Below, in pieces: positions 19,164 through 27,440 of a DNA stretch of 64,000 bases (the stretch's first letter is position 1; the number at the start of each line of letters is the position of its first letter). This DNA is from Nakamurella sp. A5-74 (GTDB taxonomy: Bacteria; Actinomycetota; Actinomycetes; Mycobacteriales; Nakamurellaceae): assembly GCF_040438885.1 (NCBI RefSeq), contig NZ_CP159218.1, positions 3,782,001-3,846,000 on the forward strand, written 5' to 3'. Below the pieces are notes generated by a model, which worked only from the letters and a program-made list of their open reading frames with translations, made no database searches and was not told the origin of the DNA. A program made the translations under genes and the position numbers.

Positions 19164-20620
19164 GCGGACCACAGCGTGTGGAAGGCACCCTCGTCGTCGA
19201 TGCGGTGGTACGTGTGCGCTCCGAAGAAGTCTCGCTGCCCCTGGATCAGCGCGGCGGGCAGGCGGTGTGACCGCAGCCCGTCGTAGTAGGCGAGCGCCGA
19301 GGAGAAGCCCGGCACCGGGATCCCGGCGAAGGTGGCCTGCGCCACCGCGAACCGCCAGGATTCCTGCGCCTTGCCGATCGCCTCGGTGAAGTAGGGCGCC
19401 AGCAGCAGGCTCGCCGGAGCATGGGTCGCGTCGTCGTCATGGGTCTCAGCGGAGGCAACGCCCTCGTACGCCTCGGTGATGCGGTTGAGGAAGCGGGCTC
19501 GGATGATGCAGCCACCCCGCCAGATCCGGGCGACGGCACCGAGATCGATGTCCCAGTCGTACTTCGCGGCGCCGGCGACGATCAGGTCGAGCCCCTGCGC
19601 ATAGGCGACGATCTTGCTCGCGTACAGCGCCTGCCGGACGTCCTCCACGAAGTCGTCCACGTCGTCGACGTCGATCTTCCCGTCCGGACCGGAGAGCTCG
19701 CCCGCGGCAGCGGCGCGCTGGTCGGACAACGACGACAGACCGCGGGCGAACACGGCCTCGGCGATCCCGGACACCGGAATGCCCAGGTCCAGCGCGTTCT
19801 GCACGGTCCAGGTGCCGGTGCCCTTCATCCCAGCGGCATCGACGATCACGTCGACGAGCGGCTTGCCGGTGCGCGGGTCGGCCTGCGCGAGCACCTGGGC
19901 GGTGATCTCGATCAGGAACGAGTCGAGCTCACCGGTGTTCCACTCGCGGAAGATGTCGGCGATCTTCGCCGGATCCAACCCGAGCCCTCGGCGCAGCAGG
20001 TCATAGGCCTCCGCGATCAGCTGCATGTCCGAGTACTCGATGCCGTTGTGCACCATCTTGACGAAGTGCCCGGCACCGTCGGTGCCGATGTGCGTGCAGC
20101 AAGGCTCACCGTCGACGTGCGCGGAGATCTTCTCCAGGATCGGACCGAGCGTCTCGTACGACTCCTTCGATCCACCCGGCATGATCGAGGGCCCGTTGAG
20201 TGCACCCTCCTCGCCGCCGGACACGCCGCAGCCGACGAAGTGGATCCCCTTGTCCCGCAACGCCTTCTCGCGACGAATGGTGTCGGTGAACAGTGCGTTA
20301 CCGCCGTCGATGACGATGTCGCCCTCGTCCAGCAGCGGCACCAGCTCGTCGATCACCGCATCGGTCGGGGCGCCGGCCTTGACCATGATGAGCACCGTCC
20401 GGGGGCTCTGCAGCGATGCCACGAATCCCTCGACAGAGTCGCTGGGCACGAAATCGCCGTCGCCACCGTGGTCGCCGATCAGTTTCTGGGTGCGTGCGTT
20501 CGTGCGGTTGTGCACCGCGGTCACGTAGCCGTTGCGGGCCAGGTTGCGGGCCAGGTTCGCGCCCATCACGGCCAGGCCGGTGACGCCGATCTGGGCCCTG
20601 GGCTGTTCGTCGGTGGCCAT
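19136..20620 (-). CDS. gnd: 6-phosphogluconate dehydrogenase, decarboxylating
   Basis: A 494-residue oxidative pentose phosphate enzyme making ribulose 5-phosphate, CO2 and a reduced nicotinamide cofactor. N-terminal GVTGLAVMGANLARN binds the dinucleotide (HNRTNART favours NADP), GVSGGEEGALNGPSIMPGG is the substrate-site signature, and KMVHNGIEYSDMQLI carries the catalytic lysine. Length and order match the long homodimeric form. The ATG at 20620 is preceded by GAAGGGCGG. Its 3' end is tandemly duplicated downstream. Confidence 0.95.
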   Translation of the reverse strand: MATDEQPRAQIGVTGLAVMGANLARNLARNGYVTAVHNRTNARTQKLIGDHGGDGDFVPSDSVEGFVASLQSPRTVLIMVKAGAPTDAVIDELVPLLDEGDIVIDGGNALFTDTIRREKALRDKGIHFVGCGVSGGEEGALNGPSIMPGGSKESYETLGPILEKISAHVDGEPCCTHIGTDGAGHFVKMVHNGIEYSDMQLIAEAYDLLRRGLGLDPAKIADIFREWNTGELDSFLIEITAQVLAQADPRTGKPLVDVIVDAAGMKGTGTWTVQNALDLGIPVSGIAEAVFARGLSSLSDQRAAAAGELSGPDGKIDVDDVDDFVEDVRQALYASKIVAYAQGLDLIVAGAAKYDWDIDLGAVARIWRGGCIIRARFLNRITEAYEGVASAETHDDDATHAPASLLLAPYFTEAIGKAQESWRFAVAQATFAGIPVPGFSSALAYYDGLRSHRLPAALIQGQRDFFGAHTYHRIDDEGAFHTLWSADRSEIAAD

Positions 20621-20748
20621 GGGGTACCGCCCTTCAGTGTGTGCTCTTCAGACTGGGTGCTGAGAACCCCATTGTCCTACGGTGCCCTGCGAGCCCGCAC
20701 ACGGGATCCACGACGATTCGGCCGGCGGCAGGTGAGCCGGCGGACGGG

Positions 20749-21888
20749 TCAACTCCTGAGCGTCCGGGTGACCACCGGCCCGTCGGCGGGTGACAGGTCG
20801 ACGCGGGACACGAAGGCGGGGATGTCGTCGCGGCCTGCGTGCTCGTCGTCCGGGGTTCCGACCACATCGACCACCGGCGTGCCGTCGACGGTGCCTGAGA
20901 TGTACTGGAGCTCGTAGTCGTCCAGGTCGGATGCCGGGAACGCGCCGCGATCCCCCGCGCGATCCAGCGCGCCGTCGGCCTGCCATCGCTGCCACTGTCC
21001 GGCGTGCTCACGGCCGTCGGCGGTCCACGGCAGTTCCGGCAACGGCGTGCGCACCGTCGGTGCCGGCGTGCACTGCGGATGCTCGGACGACACGTGCAGC
21101 ACCAGCGCCGGGACGCCGACGTCGCCGGTGGCAACGGTGATGTCGCCGTCCCGGCCGTCGGAGCGCTGCTGCTCCGTCAGTAGGCCGGCGAGCCGCTTCA
21201 CGTCTGCACCGGAGACCAACGCACAAGATGATGCGGCGAAGACGGAACGCGCCGGGTCGACCAGCGGCCACGGGGCGCCCGGGGACGAGTCGTGGTCGGT
21301 GAACGCGCTGACGGCCACCGTCTGCGGGTACTGCGTCCGCGGCGGCTGGGCGATGCCGACCCCGTCCAGGCTCCACAGCTGCGCCACGAACGCGCTGAAG
21401 TCGGCGCGCGCCTGTTCGACCGACGGCGATCCGGCGCCCTTGATGCCCGGCCCGATCACGTCGAGATCGATGGTCCGGTCCGGCAGCCGGATCGTCAGCG
21501 AGGTGCTGCCGACGTCCGTGATCATCACGTCACCCAGATCCGGGTCGGAGAGCATGCCGAGCCGATGGGCTGCCGCGAGCAAGGTCGCCACCCCGTCGCC
21601 GTCGAGCTTCAACCGCACGGTGCCGATGCCGTCCGGGGCCGTGCGCTCCACCCGCCCGTCGCCGTACACCCGCAGCCGAGAGGTGCCCTGCGGACCGGCG
21701 ACGGTTGCGCGCCCGGCGGCCACCTCGATCACTACCGTCGAGGGCGCCGGGTCGAACTGCGGCGCCGTCGGGGCTCCGGTCGTGTGCGGGCCCGGCGTCC
21801 TGGGCGAACCGGAGGTGGTCTGGGCGCCGCAGCCGACAGCGGCGATGGCCAGCACTACGGTCGCCAGCAGGGCGAGTGGGCTTCTCAT
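20749..21888 (-). CDS. Secreted lipoprotein of unknown function
   Basis: A 379-residue exported protein. The ATG at 21888 opens MRSPLALLATVVLAIAAVGC, a signal peptide ending in lipobox AVGC (Cys20); longer frames would bury this signal and are rejected. A Pro/Thr linker follows to about residue 45, then a beta-rich domain with LRVYGDGRVERT and DVGSTSLTIRLPD, and a C-terminal half with two cysteines (SSCALVSG and HPQCTPAP). The pattern GDGxV ... LLxxxxxL ... DVG is shared loosely with the lipoprotein at 24241-24837. Family not recognised. Confidence 0.75.
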   Translation of the reverse strand: MRSPLALLATVVLAIAAVGCGAQTTSGSPRTPGPHTTGAPTAPQFDPAPSTVVIEVAAGRATVAGPQGTSRLRVYGDGRVERTAPDGIGTVRLKLDGDGVATLLAAAHRLGMLSDPDLGDVMITDVGSTSLTIRLPDRTIDLDVIGPGIKGAGSPSVEQARADFSAFVAQLWSLDGVGIAQPPRTQYPQTVAVSAFTDHDSSPGAPWPLVDPARSVFAASSCALVSGADVKRLAGLLTEQQRSDGRDGDITVATGDVGVPALVLHVSSEHPQCTPAPTVRTPLPELPWTADGREHAGQWQRWQADGALDRAGDRGAFPASDLDDYELQYISGTVDGTPVVDVVGTPDDEHAGRDDIPAFVSRVDLSPADGPVVTRTLRS

Positions 21889-21940
21889 GTCGGTGGGACG
21901 CGGCCATGGTGCCCAGCGGTTGCATCCTTGCGTCAGCTCA

Positions 21941-22069
21941 TCACCGCCGTCCCCCGAAAGCTGTCGCCGGAGATGAGCACGCCACGGTCGGAAACCGTTT
22001 CGCCAGCAGCTCACTCACAGTCGACGTGCCGGCACCCGGGATCCCGGTCGACACGAGGATCCGAGGCAT
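21941..22069 (-). pseudogene. Truncated, frameshifted P-loop kinase remnant
   Basis: From an ATG at 22069 (AAAGGCGG upstream) the frame reads MPRILVSTGIPGAGTSTVSE, a kinase-type phosphate loop in which the usual GAGKST lysine is Thr. After LLAKRF the frame degenerates and stops after 42 residues, but the neighbouring frame reads VLISGDSFRG, the next conserved strand of small-molecule phosphotransferases. This suggests a single-base shift and loss of the rest of the gene. It lies between the lipoprotein and FG-GAP genes. Confidence 0.45.
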
Positions 22070-22143
22070 CGCACCGCCTTTGTCCTGTGGCCCCCCGACG
22101 GGGAACTGCTGTGCACACCGGTGCCGCACACCGGTGTCGGCGA

Positions 22144-23565
22144 TCAGGCGATGCTGCCACAACCGGTACCGGTGCAGCGCAGGGCATCCACCGCGTAGGG
22201 GGCTGTGAGCTGGACCCGCTTGTACAACGTCGCCGACGACCCCGTCGCCCGCAGCGTGCTCAGGAACACCGTGGCACCGGTGTTCGTCAACGCCGGCTCG
22301 TCCCGGCCATCCCCGTTCCAGTCACCCGCCAGGGGCTGGTCGTTGGCAACCCCGGCAGCAAAGGCCACCGTGCGATACCCATGCGCCTTGCCATCCGTCG
22401 CGGACACCAGCCCCATCACATACGTCATCGGCGACGAACCGGCACCACCCCTGACCACCGCGAGGTCGTCCACACCATCGCCGTTCCAATCACCCACCAC
22501 CGGCAGATCACCATGCGCGACACCCTGACCGAAACTCACCGTCCGGTACGCCTTCGCCCCCGCAGACGTGTTGAGCGCCAACAAGAACTGCGTTCCCCGG
22601 TACACACCCACATCATCGACACCGTCGCCATTCCAGTCACCCACCACCGGCACGTCACCCCCGATGGTCGTGCCACGACCCCAGGTGGTCGTGCGGTACC
22701 GCGTCACCGCACCGTTCGCCGCCCTGGTCGCCAGCAGGAACTGCGTCCCTCGGTAGACCCCGACATCGTCACGCCCGTCACCGTTCCAGTCTCCCGTCAC
22801 CGGAACGTCACCCCTGGTCAGGCCGTACCCCCACACCGACCGAGCACCTCCGACCAGGAACCCCGAATCAACGGCAGCCCCGACATCATCGACACCGTCG
22901 GCATTCCAGTCACCCGCCACCGCAGTTCCCGCCGGCTGAAGTGTCGAGTACCAGACTCCCGCTGCCCCCAACGCACGGTTCAACGGCATCGGATAGCGGT
23001 GCGCCCTCCCGCTGGAAGTGAGACTGAATTCCGAGAGGTCAGAGATGTCGTACGACTCAACTGGCGCGTCGGGCCAGCTGTAGCTCGTGCGCGTGGTCAT
23101 CACTCCTCTGGCCAGCACCGGATTGATCGAGGTGACCACGGCAGTGAAGGCCGTGGTGGTTGTGGTGATGTGGGGCCCGTCAGGACAGACATCGCAGCTG
23201 AAGTCCTCGGAGTACTGGCTGTTACTCACGAAGTCGCCGATCGCGAGACTTCCGCTCCGGAGGATGGCCCTTGTCAGGGGCACCGAATCGGCGATCCCTG
23301 CCTGGTTCCAGGCTTCCCGGACGACCCGCCGCTCCCAGGCGTCAGGATCGCCGACGCTCGCGCCGATCGCGTACTGAAGGGCCCGACGCCCATACCGCTG
23401 GCCCCCGTCGACGTGCCGCTGGACAGCCGGCGCAGCGGCTGGGATCACTGGACGCTCGGCCATCGGAAGTGCCGCAGCAGCAACGGGCATCGGCGTTCCC
23501 ACCCCGACCGAGACCATGAAGATGACGCCCAGCACCGACGTGAGATGACGAAATCGAATCTTCAT
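22144..23565 (-). CDS. Secreted FG-GAP/VCBS-repeat protein
   Basis: A 473-residue exported protein. The ATG at 23565 has GGGGGAG upstream and opens a signal peptide (MKIRFRHLTSVLGVIFMVSV) with likely cleavage near AAAALP. An N-terminal region with one CDVC pair is followed by five repeats of the type GDWNGDGVDDVGVYRG, whose DxNxDGxDD loop binds calcium in beta-propeller proteins. It ends with a Cys pair (RCTGTGCGSIA). Repeats of this kind are found in actinobacterial surface or carbohydrate-associated proteins. No catalytic domain is visible. Confidence 0.8.
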   Translation of the reverse strand: MKIRFRHLTSVLGVIFMVSVGVGTPMPVAAAALPMAERPVIPAAAPAVQRHVDGGQRYGRRALQYAIGASVGDPDAWERRVVREAWNQAGIADSVPLTRAILRSGSLAIGDFVSNSQYSEDFSCDVCPDGPHITTTTTAFTAVVTSINPVLARGVMTTRTSYSWPDAPVESYDISDLSEFSLTSSGRAHRYPMPLNRALGAAGVWYSTLQPAGTAVAGDWNADGVDDVGAAVDSGFLVGGARSVWGYGLTRGDVPVTGDWNGDGRDDVGVYRGTQFLLATRAANGAVTRYRTTTWGRGTTIGGDVPVVGDWNGDGVDDVGVYRGTQFLLALNTSAGAKAYRTVSFGQGVAHGDLPVVGDWNGDGVDDLAVVRGGAGSSPMTYVMGLVSATDGKAHGYRTVAFAAGVANDQPLAGDWNGDGRDEPALTNTGATVFLSTLRATGSSATLYKRVQLTAPYAVDALRCTGTGCGSIA

Positions 23566-23758
23566 GACCACTCCCCCAGTCCGGTGCGCGCCGTTGCGCT
23601 CCCCTGTGTCTATCGGCGCGCAGGTGCTGAGCGTTGCACCACGGTCAGGAAAAGTTGCCCGAGGGGACCGACTGCTCAGCGGGTCGGGTGGTGGACCGTG
23701 ACGCCGCACGAGCCGAATGCGGCGATCTGAGCGGAACCACGGGGACGATGCCCCCGGT

Positions 23759-24172
23759 TCAGCTAGAGACGTCACCCGGAGGGACCGGCGATCCCGGGTG
23801 GGAGTACTTGACCGATTCCTCCTCCACGGCGTCTCTCGCCTGCTCCGATCCGACCGTATCCGCGGACCGGTCTCCCGGAGGCGTCCGTGCACCTGGGTGA
23901 TGGGACTTCACGGTCTCCTCGGCGGCGGCGTCTCGGGCGTGCTCGGACGTGGCCGTTTCGTGGTCCTCGTCCCCGGGAGGCGTCGGCGCGCCGGGGTGAC
24001 GGAACTTGACCGCCTCCTCGCCGGCAGCGTCCCTCGCGTGCTCGGACGGGGCCGAGTCGTCGTTCTCGTCCCCAGGCGGTGTCGGCGCACCGGGTTGGTG
24101 GAACTTCACCGCATCCTCAGCTGCAGGGTCCGCAGATCGATGCTCGGTGGGGGCGTTCGTCGGCTCTGACAT
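23759..24172 (-). CDS. Acidic 33-residue-repeat protein, unrecognised
   Basis: A 137-residue hydrophilic protein made of four repeats of about 33 residues. Each has SEHARDAA-EE-VKF-HPGAPTPPGD with variations. There is no signal peptide, cysteine or membrane segment, and it is predicted disordered. The ATG at 24172 is chosen for its GAAGGA ribosome site; the frame continues upstream to a TTG at 24232. The repeats are similar in DNA but not identical, so selection may be acting on the protein. No homologue is recalled. Confidence 0.65.
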   Translation of the reverse strand: MSEPTNAPTEHRSADPAAEDAVKFHQPGAPTPPGDENDDSAPSEHARDAAGEEAVKFRHPGAPTPPGDEDHETATSEHARDAAAEETVKSHHPGARTPPGDRSADTVGSEQARDAVEEESVKYSHPGSPVPPGDVSS

Positions 24173-24240
24173 GGTCCACGTTCCTTCATCGGCGAGGTGC
24201 CCACTGTCCGCCGGATCGGGCGGATGTGTCAACGAGCCGG

Positions 24241-24837
24241 TCAGCTCGTCGGCGCTGCCCCGGTGCTCGGAGCAGAACCAGGCGCCGACCCGGCAACCCG
24301 TTCGCGGATCAGCAGATCGCGCAGCTCGATCATCGCGTCCGCCACCACCCGCTCGTCGGCCGGCAGACGGGCCGTGCCGCCGGCCATCGACCAGTCGTCG
24401 ACCGAGACGGAGACCTCCCGGCCACCCACCGGGAAGCGCGCGTCGATACGTCCCACATCCGACACGACGTTGGTCGGTTCCGGCGCGTCCGCCAGCACCC
24501 GTAGCAGCTCACCCACGCGGGCCGACTCCGGCTGCGTCAACGTGAAGCGACGCTCCGAGCCGTCGATGTCGTCCGCCAGCGCGACCTGGCCGTCACCGCG
24601 GACGGTGGCGGTGTGCTCGGCCTGCCGCCCGGCGATGGTCGAGCGCAGGTAGTGCAGCACGAGGACCTCAGCAGAGGGGTCCGTCGGCGTGCTGGAGGGC
24701 GAGGAAACAGCCGTGCTCGACGCCGCCGCCGGGGTGGCGCCAGGAGATGTCCCGGCGACCGCACTGCAGCCGGCCAACCCGAACGCGATCAACAGCACGA
24801 GCCAGCGGAACTTACGCAGCACCACGCGACGGATCAT
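24241..24837 (-). CDS. Lipoprotein coupled to GGDEF protein
   Basis: A 198-residue lipoprotein. The ATG at 24837 overlaps the stop of the GGDEF gene (ATGA). The signal peptide MIRRVVLRKFRWLVLLIAFG ends in lipobox LAGC (Cys24), and a Ser/Thr/Pro linker follows to about residue 60. The folded part has TVRGDGQVALADD and DVGRIDARFPVGG, similar in pattern to the 20749-21888 lipoprotein. Coupling with a cytoplasmic diguanylate-cyclase-type protein suggests an envelope sensor or output, but this is inference. Confidence 0.75.
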   Translation of the reverse strand: MIRRVVLRKFRWLVLLIAFGLAGCSAVAGTSPGATPAAASSTAVSSPSSTPTDPSAEVLVLHYLRSTIAGRQAEHTATVRGDGQVALADDIDGSERRFTLTQPESARVGELLRVLADAPEPTNVVSDVGRIDARFPVGGREVSVSVDDWSMAGGTARLPADERVVADAMIELRDLLIRERVAGSAPGSAPSTGAAPTS

Positions 24838-26507
24838 CGCGGTCCGACTGATCCTGCGGGCGGCGGGCTCCACAACGCCGAGGTGCCGTCCCGAGCAGGC
24901 TGCTCGGGGTGATCGGCGGAAACCACCGACCCCTTGCCGGATCTCTTGGCGCGCAGCAGTGCCAGATCCGCGCGGTGCAGTACGGACTCGACGTCGTCGG
25001 TCGGCAGTACCGCGGTGATCCCGACAGTGGCCGAGATCCCACCGTCGATCAGGTTCGCCGATTCCAGCCCGACCACGTGCAGCGCTGCACCGACGACCTC
25101 CAGGCCACGGTCCACCGTCAACCCGTCGAGCACGAGGACGAACTCGTCGCCGCCGTAGCGGTAGAGCGAATCGGGAGCGGCGAACCGGGCGTCCAGCGAG
25201 GCGACGAACGCGGTCAACACTGCGTCGCCTCCCTGGTGGGAGAGCCGGTCGTTGACCATCTTGAAGTCGTCGAGATCGAGATACGCGACGACCGTCGGGC
25301 GGCCGTCGACCGAGCAGTACTCGATGGCCGCCGTCACCCGCTCGTGCAGTGCGCGCCGGTTGCCGACACCGGTCAGCGGGTCGCGCATGGCCAGGCTGGC
25401 CGCACGCTGGGCGCGCACCACGGTGCGCGCCAGCTCGCACTGGGTGTCGAAGGAGCCCGCAGCCAGGCGGGCCCGATCGAGCCGCCACCTGACGCCCAGC
25501 CGGGAGGCCTCGGCCGCTGCCTGCTCCCGTTCGGCACCCGTGGCGTCGAAGCGCGAAGCGAGATGCTCCAACAGATAGGTGAGTGCTCCTGTCGCCCGAG
25601 GAGTGGCGGCGAAGGCCCGGACACACAACTCACGGGCACGATCCCGGCGTCGATCGTCCCCCACGGCCGTCGATCCCATCAGCAACCCGGCCACCAGCGT
25701 GCTGGCCACGTCCCAATTCCCTCGGGCCGCGAGGTTGATCGCCTCCTCGTACGCGCGATCGAGATTGTGTGTGTTCGGGTCGTCGATGGCTCGGATGGCG
25801 AGGCCGTAGCGCAGCAGTTCGATGTGCTCGGGAGCGATGAGACCGATTGCGGCCAGCTGTTCCGCCCCGGTCTCGAACATCGACCGGGCGTCCCGGATCA
25901 GGGATCGGACGTGCGTGGGGTCCCTGCGCTCGGCAGCGGCGGCGAAGGCGAGATCCAGCACGCTCTCGGCCTCGTTCATCAAGCTGACGCCCTGCAGTCG
26001 CTCGCTCCCAGCCAGATCGGCGAGCCGGCGGAGCTTGCGCTGCCACACTCTGGCCGGACCGTGCAGCATGCTCCGCATCATCGTGATGATCGCGCCGTTG
26101 AGCGCGTAGGCCAGCACCCGCGGATCGATGCCGGCGGGCAGGTCGGCCGCCAGCTCCTCGATCCGCACCAGGTCGAGCACAAGCGAATCCATCGGCCCGA
26201 CGACCGTCTCGACGGTGGACACCGCGCGACGTGAGGTGGAGATGAGCAGCGCCCAGTCCTCGCGCTCACGGCCCTGCGTCTCTGCCTGCAGGGCATCAAG
26301 GGCCCCCTCGGCGTGCGCCATCCGGTGCTCGGAGAAGTCGCCCAGGAAGGTGAGCCAGAGGGCCCAGGCCCTGCGCCGGTCCCATCCGTCCTCGGCAGTC
26401 CAGTCCTCGCTCCCGTCGAGTCGCCGCATCCAGTCGTCGACGTTCCCGCTCGGGGTGATCTGGGCCTGCATCATCAGGGCATCGACGAGCGCTGCACTGC
26501 GTCCCAT
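24834..26507 (-). CDS. GGDEF-domain diguanylate cyclase, cytoplasmic helical N-domain
   Basis: A 557-residue protein. Residues 1 to about 370 are helical and TPR-like with no membrane helix, and the GGDEF domain spans about 378-540. The signature is intact (RYGGDEF, GGDEF at 452-456), as are LDLDDFKMVND and DPLTGVGNRRAL, so it should make cyclic di-GMP. The inhibitory RxxD site expected five residues before GGDEF is absent (AAPD), so product inhibition may be weak. The ATG at 26507 has GGGGGAGG upstream. It heads an operon with the lipoprotein at 24241. Confidence 0.9.
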   Translation of the reverse strand: MGRSAALVDALMMQAQITPSGNVDDWMRRLDGSEDWTAEDGWDRRRAWALWLTFLGDFSEHRMAHAEGALDALQAETQGREREDWALLISTSRRAVSTVETVVGPMDSLVLDLVRIEELAADLPAGIDPRVLAYALNGAIITMMRSMLHGPARVWQRKLRRLADLAGSERLQGVSLMNEAESVLDLAFAAAAERRDPTHVRSLIRDARSMFETGAEQLAAIGLIAPEHIELLRYGLAIRAIDDPNTHNLDRAYEEAINLAARGNWDVASTLVAGLLMGSTAVGDDRRRDRARELCVRAFAATPRATGALTYLLEHLASRFDATGAEREQAAAEASRLGVRWRLDRARLAAGSFDTQCELARTVVRAQRAASLAMRDPLTGVGNRRALHERVTAAIEYCSVDGRPTVVAYLDLDDFKMVNDRLSHQGGDAVLTAFVASLDARFAAPDSLYRYGGDEFVLVLDGLTVDRGLEVVGAALHVVGLESANLIDGGISATVGITAVLPTDDVESVLHRADLALLRAKRSGKGSVVSADHPEQPARDGTSALWSPPPAGSVGPR

Positions 26508-26623
26508 CCAGCACCTCCCCCAGCACGCATCCGGCCGGTCCCGACGACGACGGGAGCTTGATGTGACACGACCAGGTTACGTCCCGCTGCTGTGATCGCT
26601 GTCACCCGTCCGGATCTGTTTGG

Positions 26624-27094
26624 TCAGGCCAGGGCCGCCTTCACGGCGGCGGCGACGGCGCCCCCATCGGCGCGACCCACCGCGCGGGCATTCGCAGCCT
26701 TGATGACCAGCCCCATCTGCTTCATCGTCGGCCGTTCGGCAGCGTCACCCTGCACCTCGGCGACGGCCTCGGCGATCACCGCAGCCAGCTCATCGCCGGT
26801 GAGCGGTTGCGGCAGATATCGGGTCAGCACGCCGATCTCGGCCCGCTCCTGCTCGGCGAGCTCGGGACGACCGGCGCCGGCGTAGACCTCCGCCGATTCG
26901 GTCCGCTTCTTCACCTCGCGTTGCAGCACCCGGAGCACGTCGGCGTCGGAGAGGTCCTTGGCCTCCTTGCCGGCGACTTCCTCGTTGGTGACGGCCGTGA
27001 TCGCCATCCGCAGGGTGCCCGTGGTCAGGGTGTCCCTGGCCTTCATCGAGGCGGTCAGGTCGGTACGCAGCTGCTGCTTGAGAATCGAGTCCAC
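26624..27094 (-). CDS. GatB/YqeY domain protein
   Basis: A 156-residue YqeY-like protein. KQQLRTDLTASMKARD, then LRMAITAVTNEEV and ending near MKQMGLVIKAANAR, matches the family, which resembles the tRNA-contacting tail of GatB. Function is not settled; a role in tRNA-dependent amidation has been suggested. GTG 27094 is the preferred start, because upstream of it the frame runs into the 32-bp repeat array and codes only for GRQPTVRS-like repeats. Confidence 0.87.
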   Translation of the reverse strand: MDSILKQQLRTDLTASMKARDTLTTGTLRMAITAVTNEEVAGKEAKDLSDADVLRVLQREVKKRTESAEVYAGAGRPELAEQERAEIGVLTRYLPQPLTGDELAAVIAEAVAEVQGDAAERPTMKQMGLVIKAANARAVGRADGGAVAAAVKAALA

Positions 27095-27109
27095 GTCGCC
27101 AGTATCTCC

Positions 27110-27429
27110 CGTTCGCGGACCTGACGGTCGGTTGCCGCCCACGTTCGCGGACCTGACGGTCGGTTGCCGCCCACGTTCGCGGACCTGACGGTCGGTTGCC
27201 GCCCACGTTCGCGGACCTGACGGTCGGTTGCCACCCACGCTCGCGGACCTGACGGTCGGTTGCCGCCCACGCTCGCGGACCTGACGGTCGGTTGCCGCCC
27301 ACGTTCGCGGACCTGACGGTCGGTTGCCGCCCACGTTCGCGGACCTGACGGTCGGTTGCAGGGCACGCTCGCGGACCTGACGGTCGTTTGCAGGGCACGC
27401 TCGCGGACCTGACGGTCAGCTCGCACCAG
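27110..27429. repeat. 32-bp tandem repeat array, 10 copies
   Basis: Ten head-to-tail units of 32 bp starting CGTTCGCGGACCTGACGGTC and ending GGTTGCCGCCCA, at 27110, 27142 and so on to 27398. The central units are almost identical and the two right-most carry GCAGGG variants. There are no spacers, so it is a minisatellite and not CRISPR. It fills the gap between the yqeY start and the gene at 27441, so yqeY must be transcribed through or from it. A three-copy array of the same family lies at 33088-33183. Confidence 0.95.
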
Positions 27430-27440
27430 CAGCTGCGTGG

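Noticed and set aside
21292-23730. 812-residue plus-strand ORF
   Set aside because: It runs antisense through two exported proteins with signal peptides; its own composition is Arg/His/Pro shadow-like.
27055-27426. Repeat protein reading through the 32-bp array (GRQPTVRS repeats)
   Set aside because: 32 is not a multiple of 3, so the open frames cycle through three phases of the repeat; yqeY itself begins cleanly at GTG 27094.
27110-27429. CRISPR array
   Set aside because: The 32-bp units are contiguous with no unique spacers, and there are no cas genes nearby.
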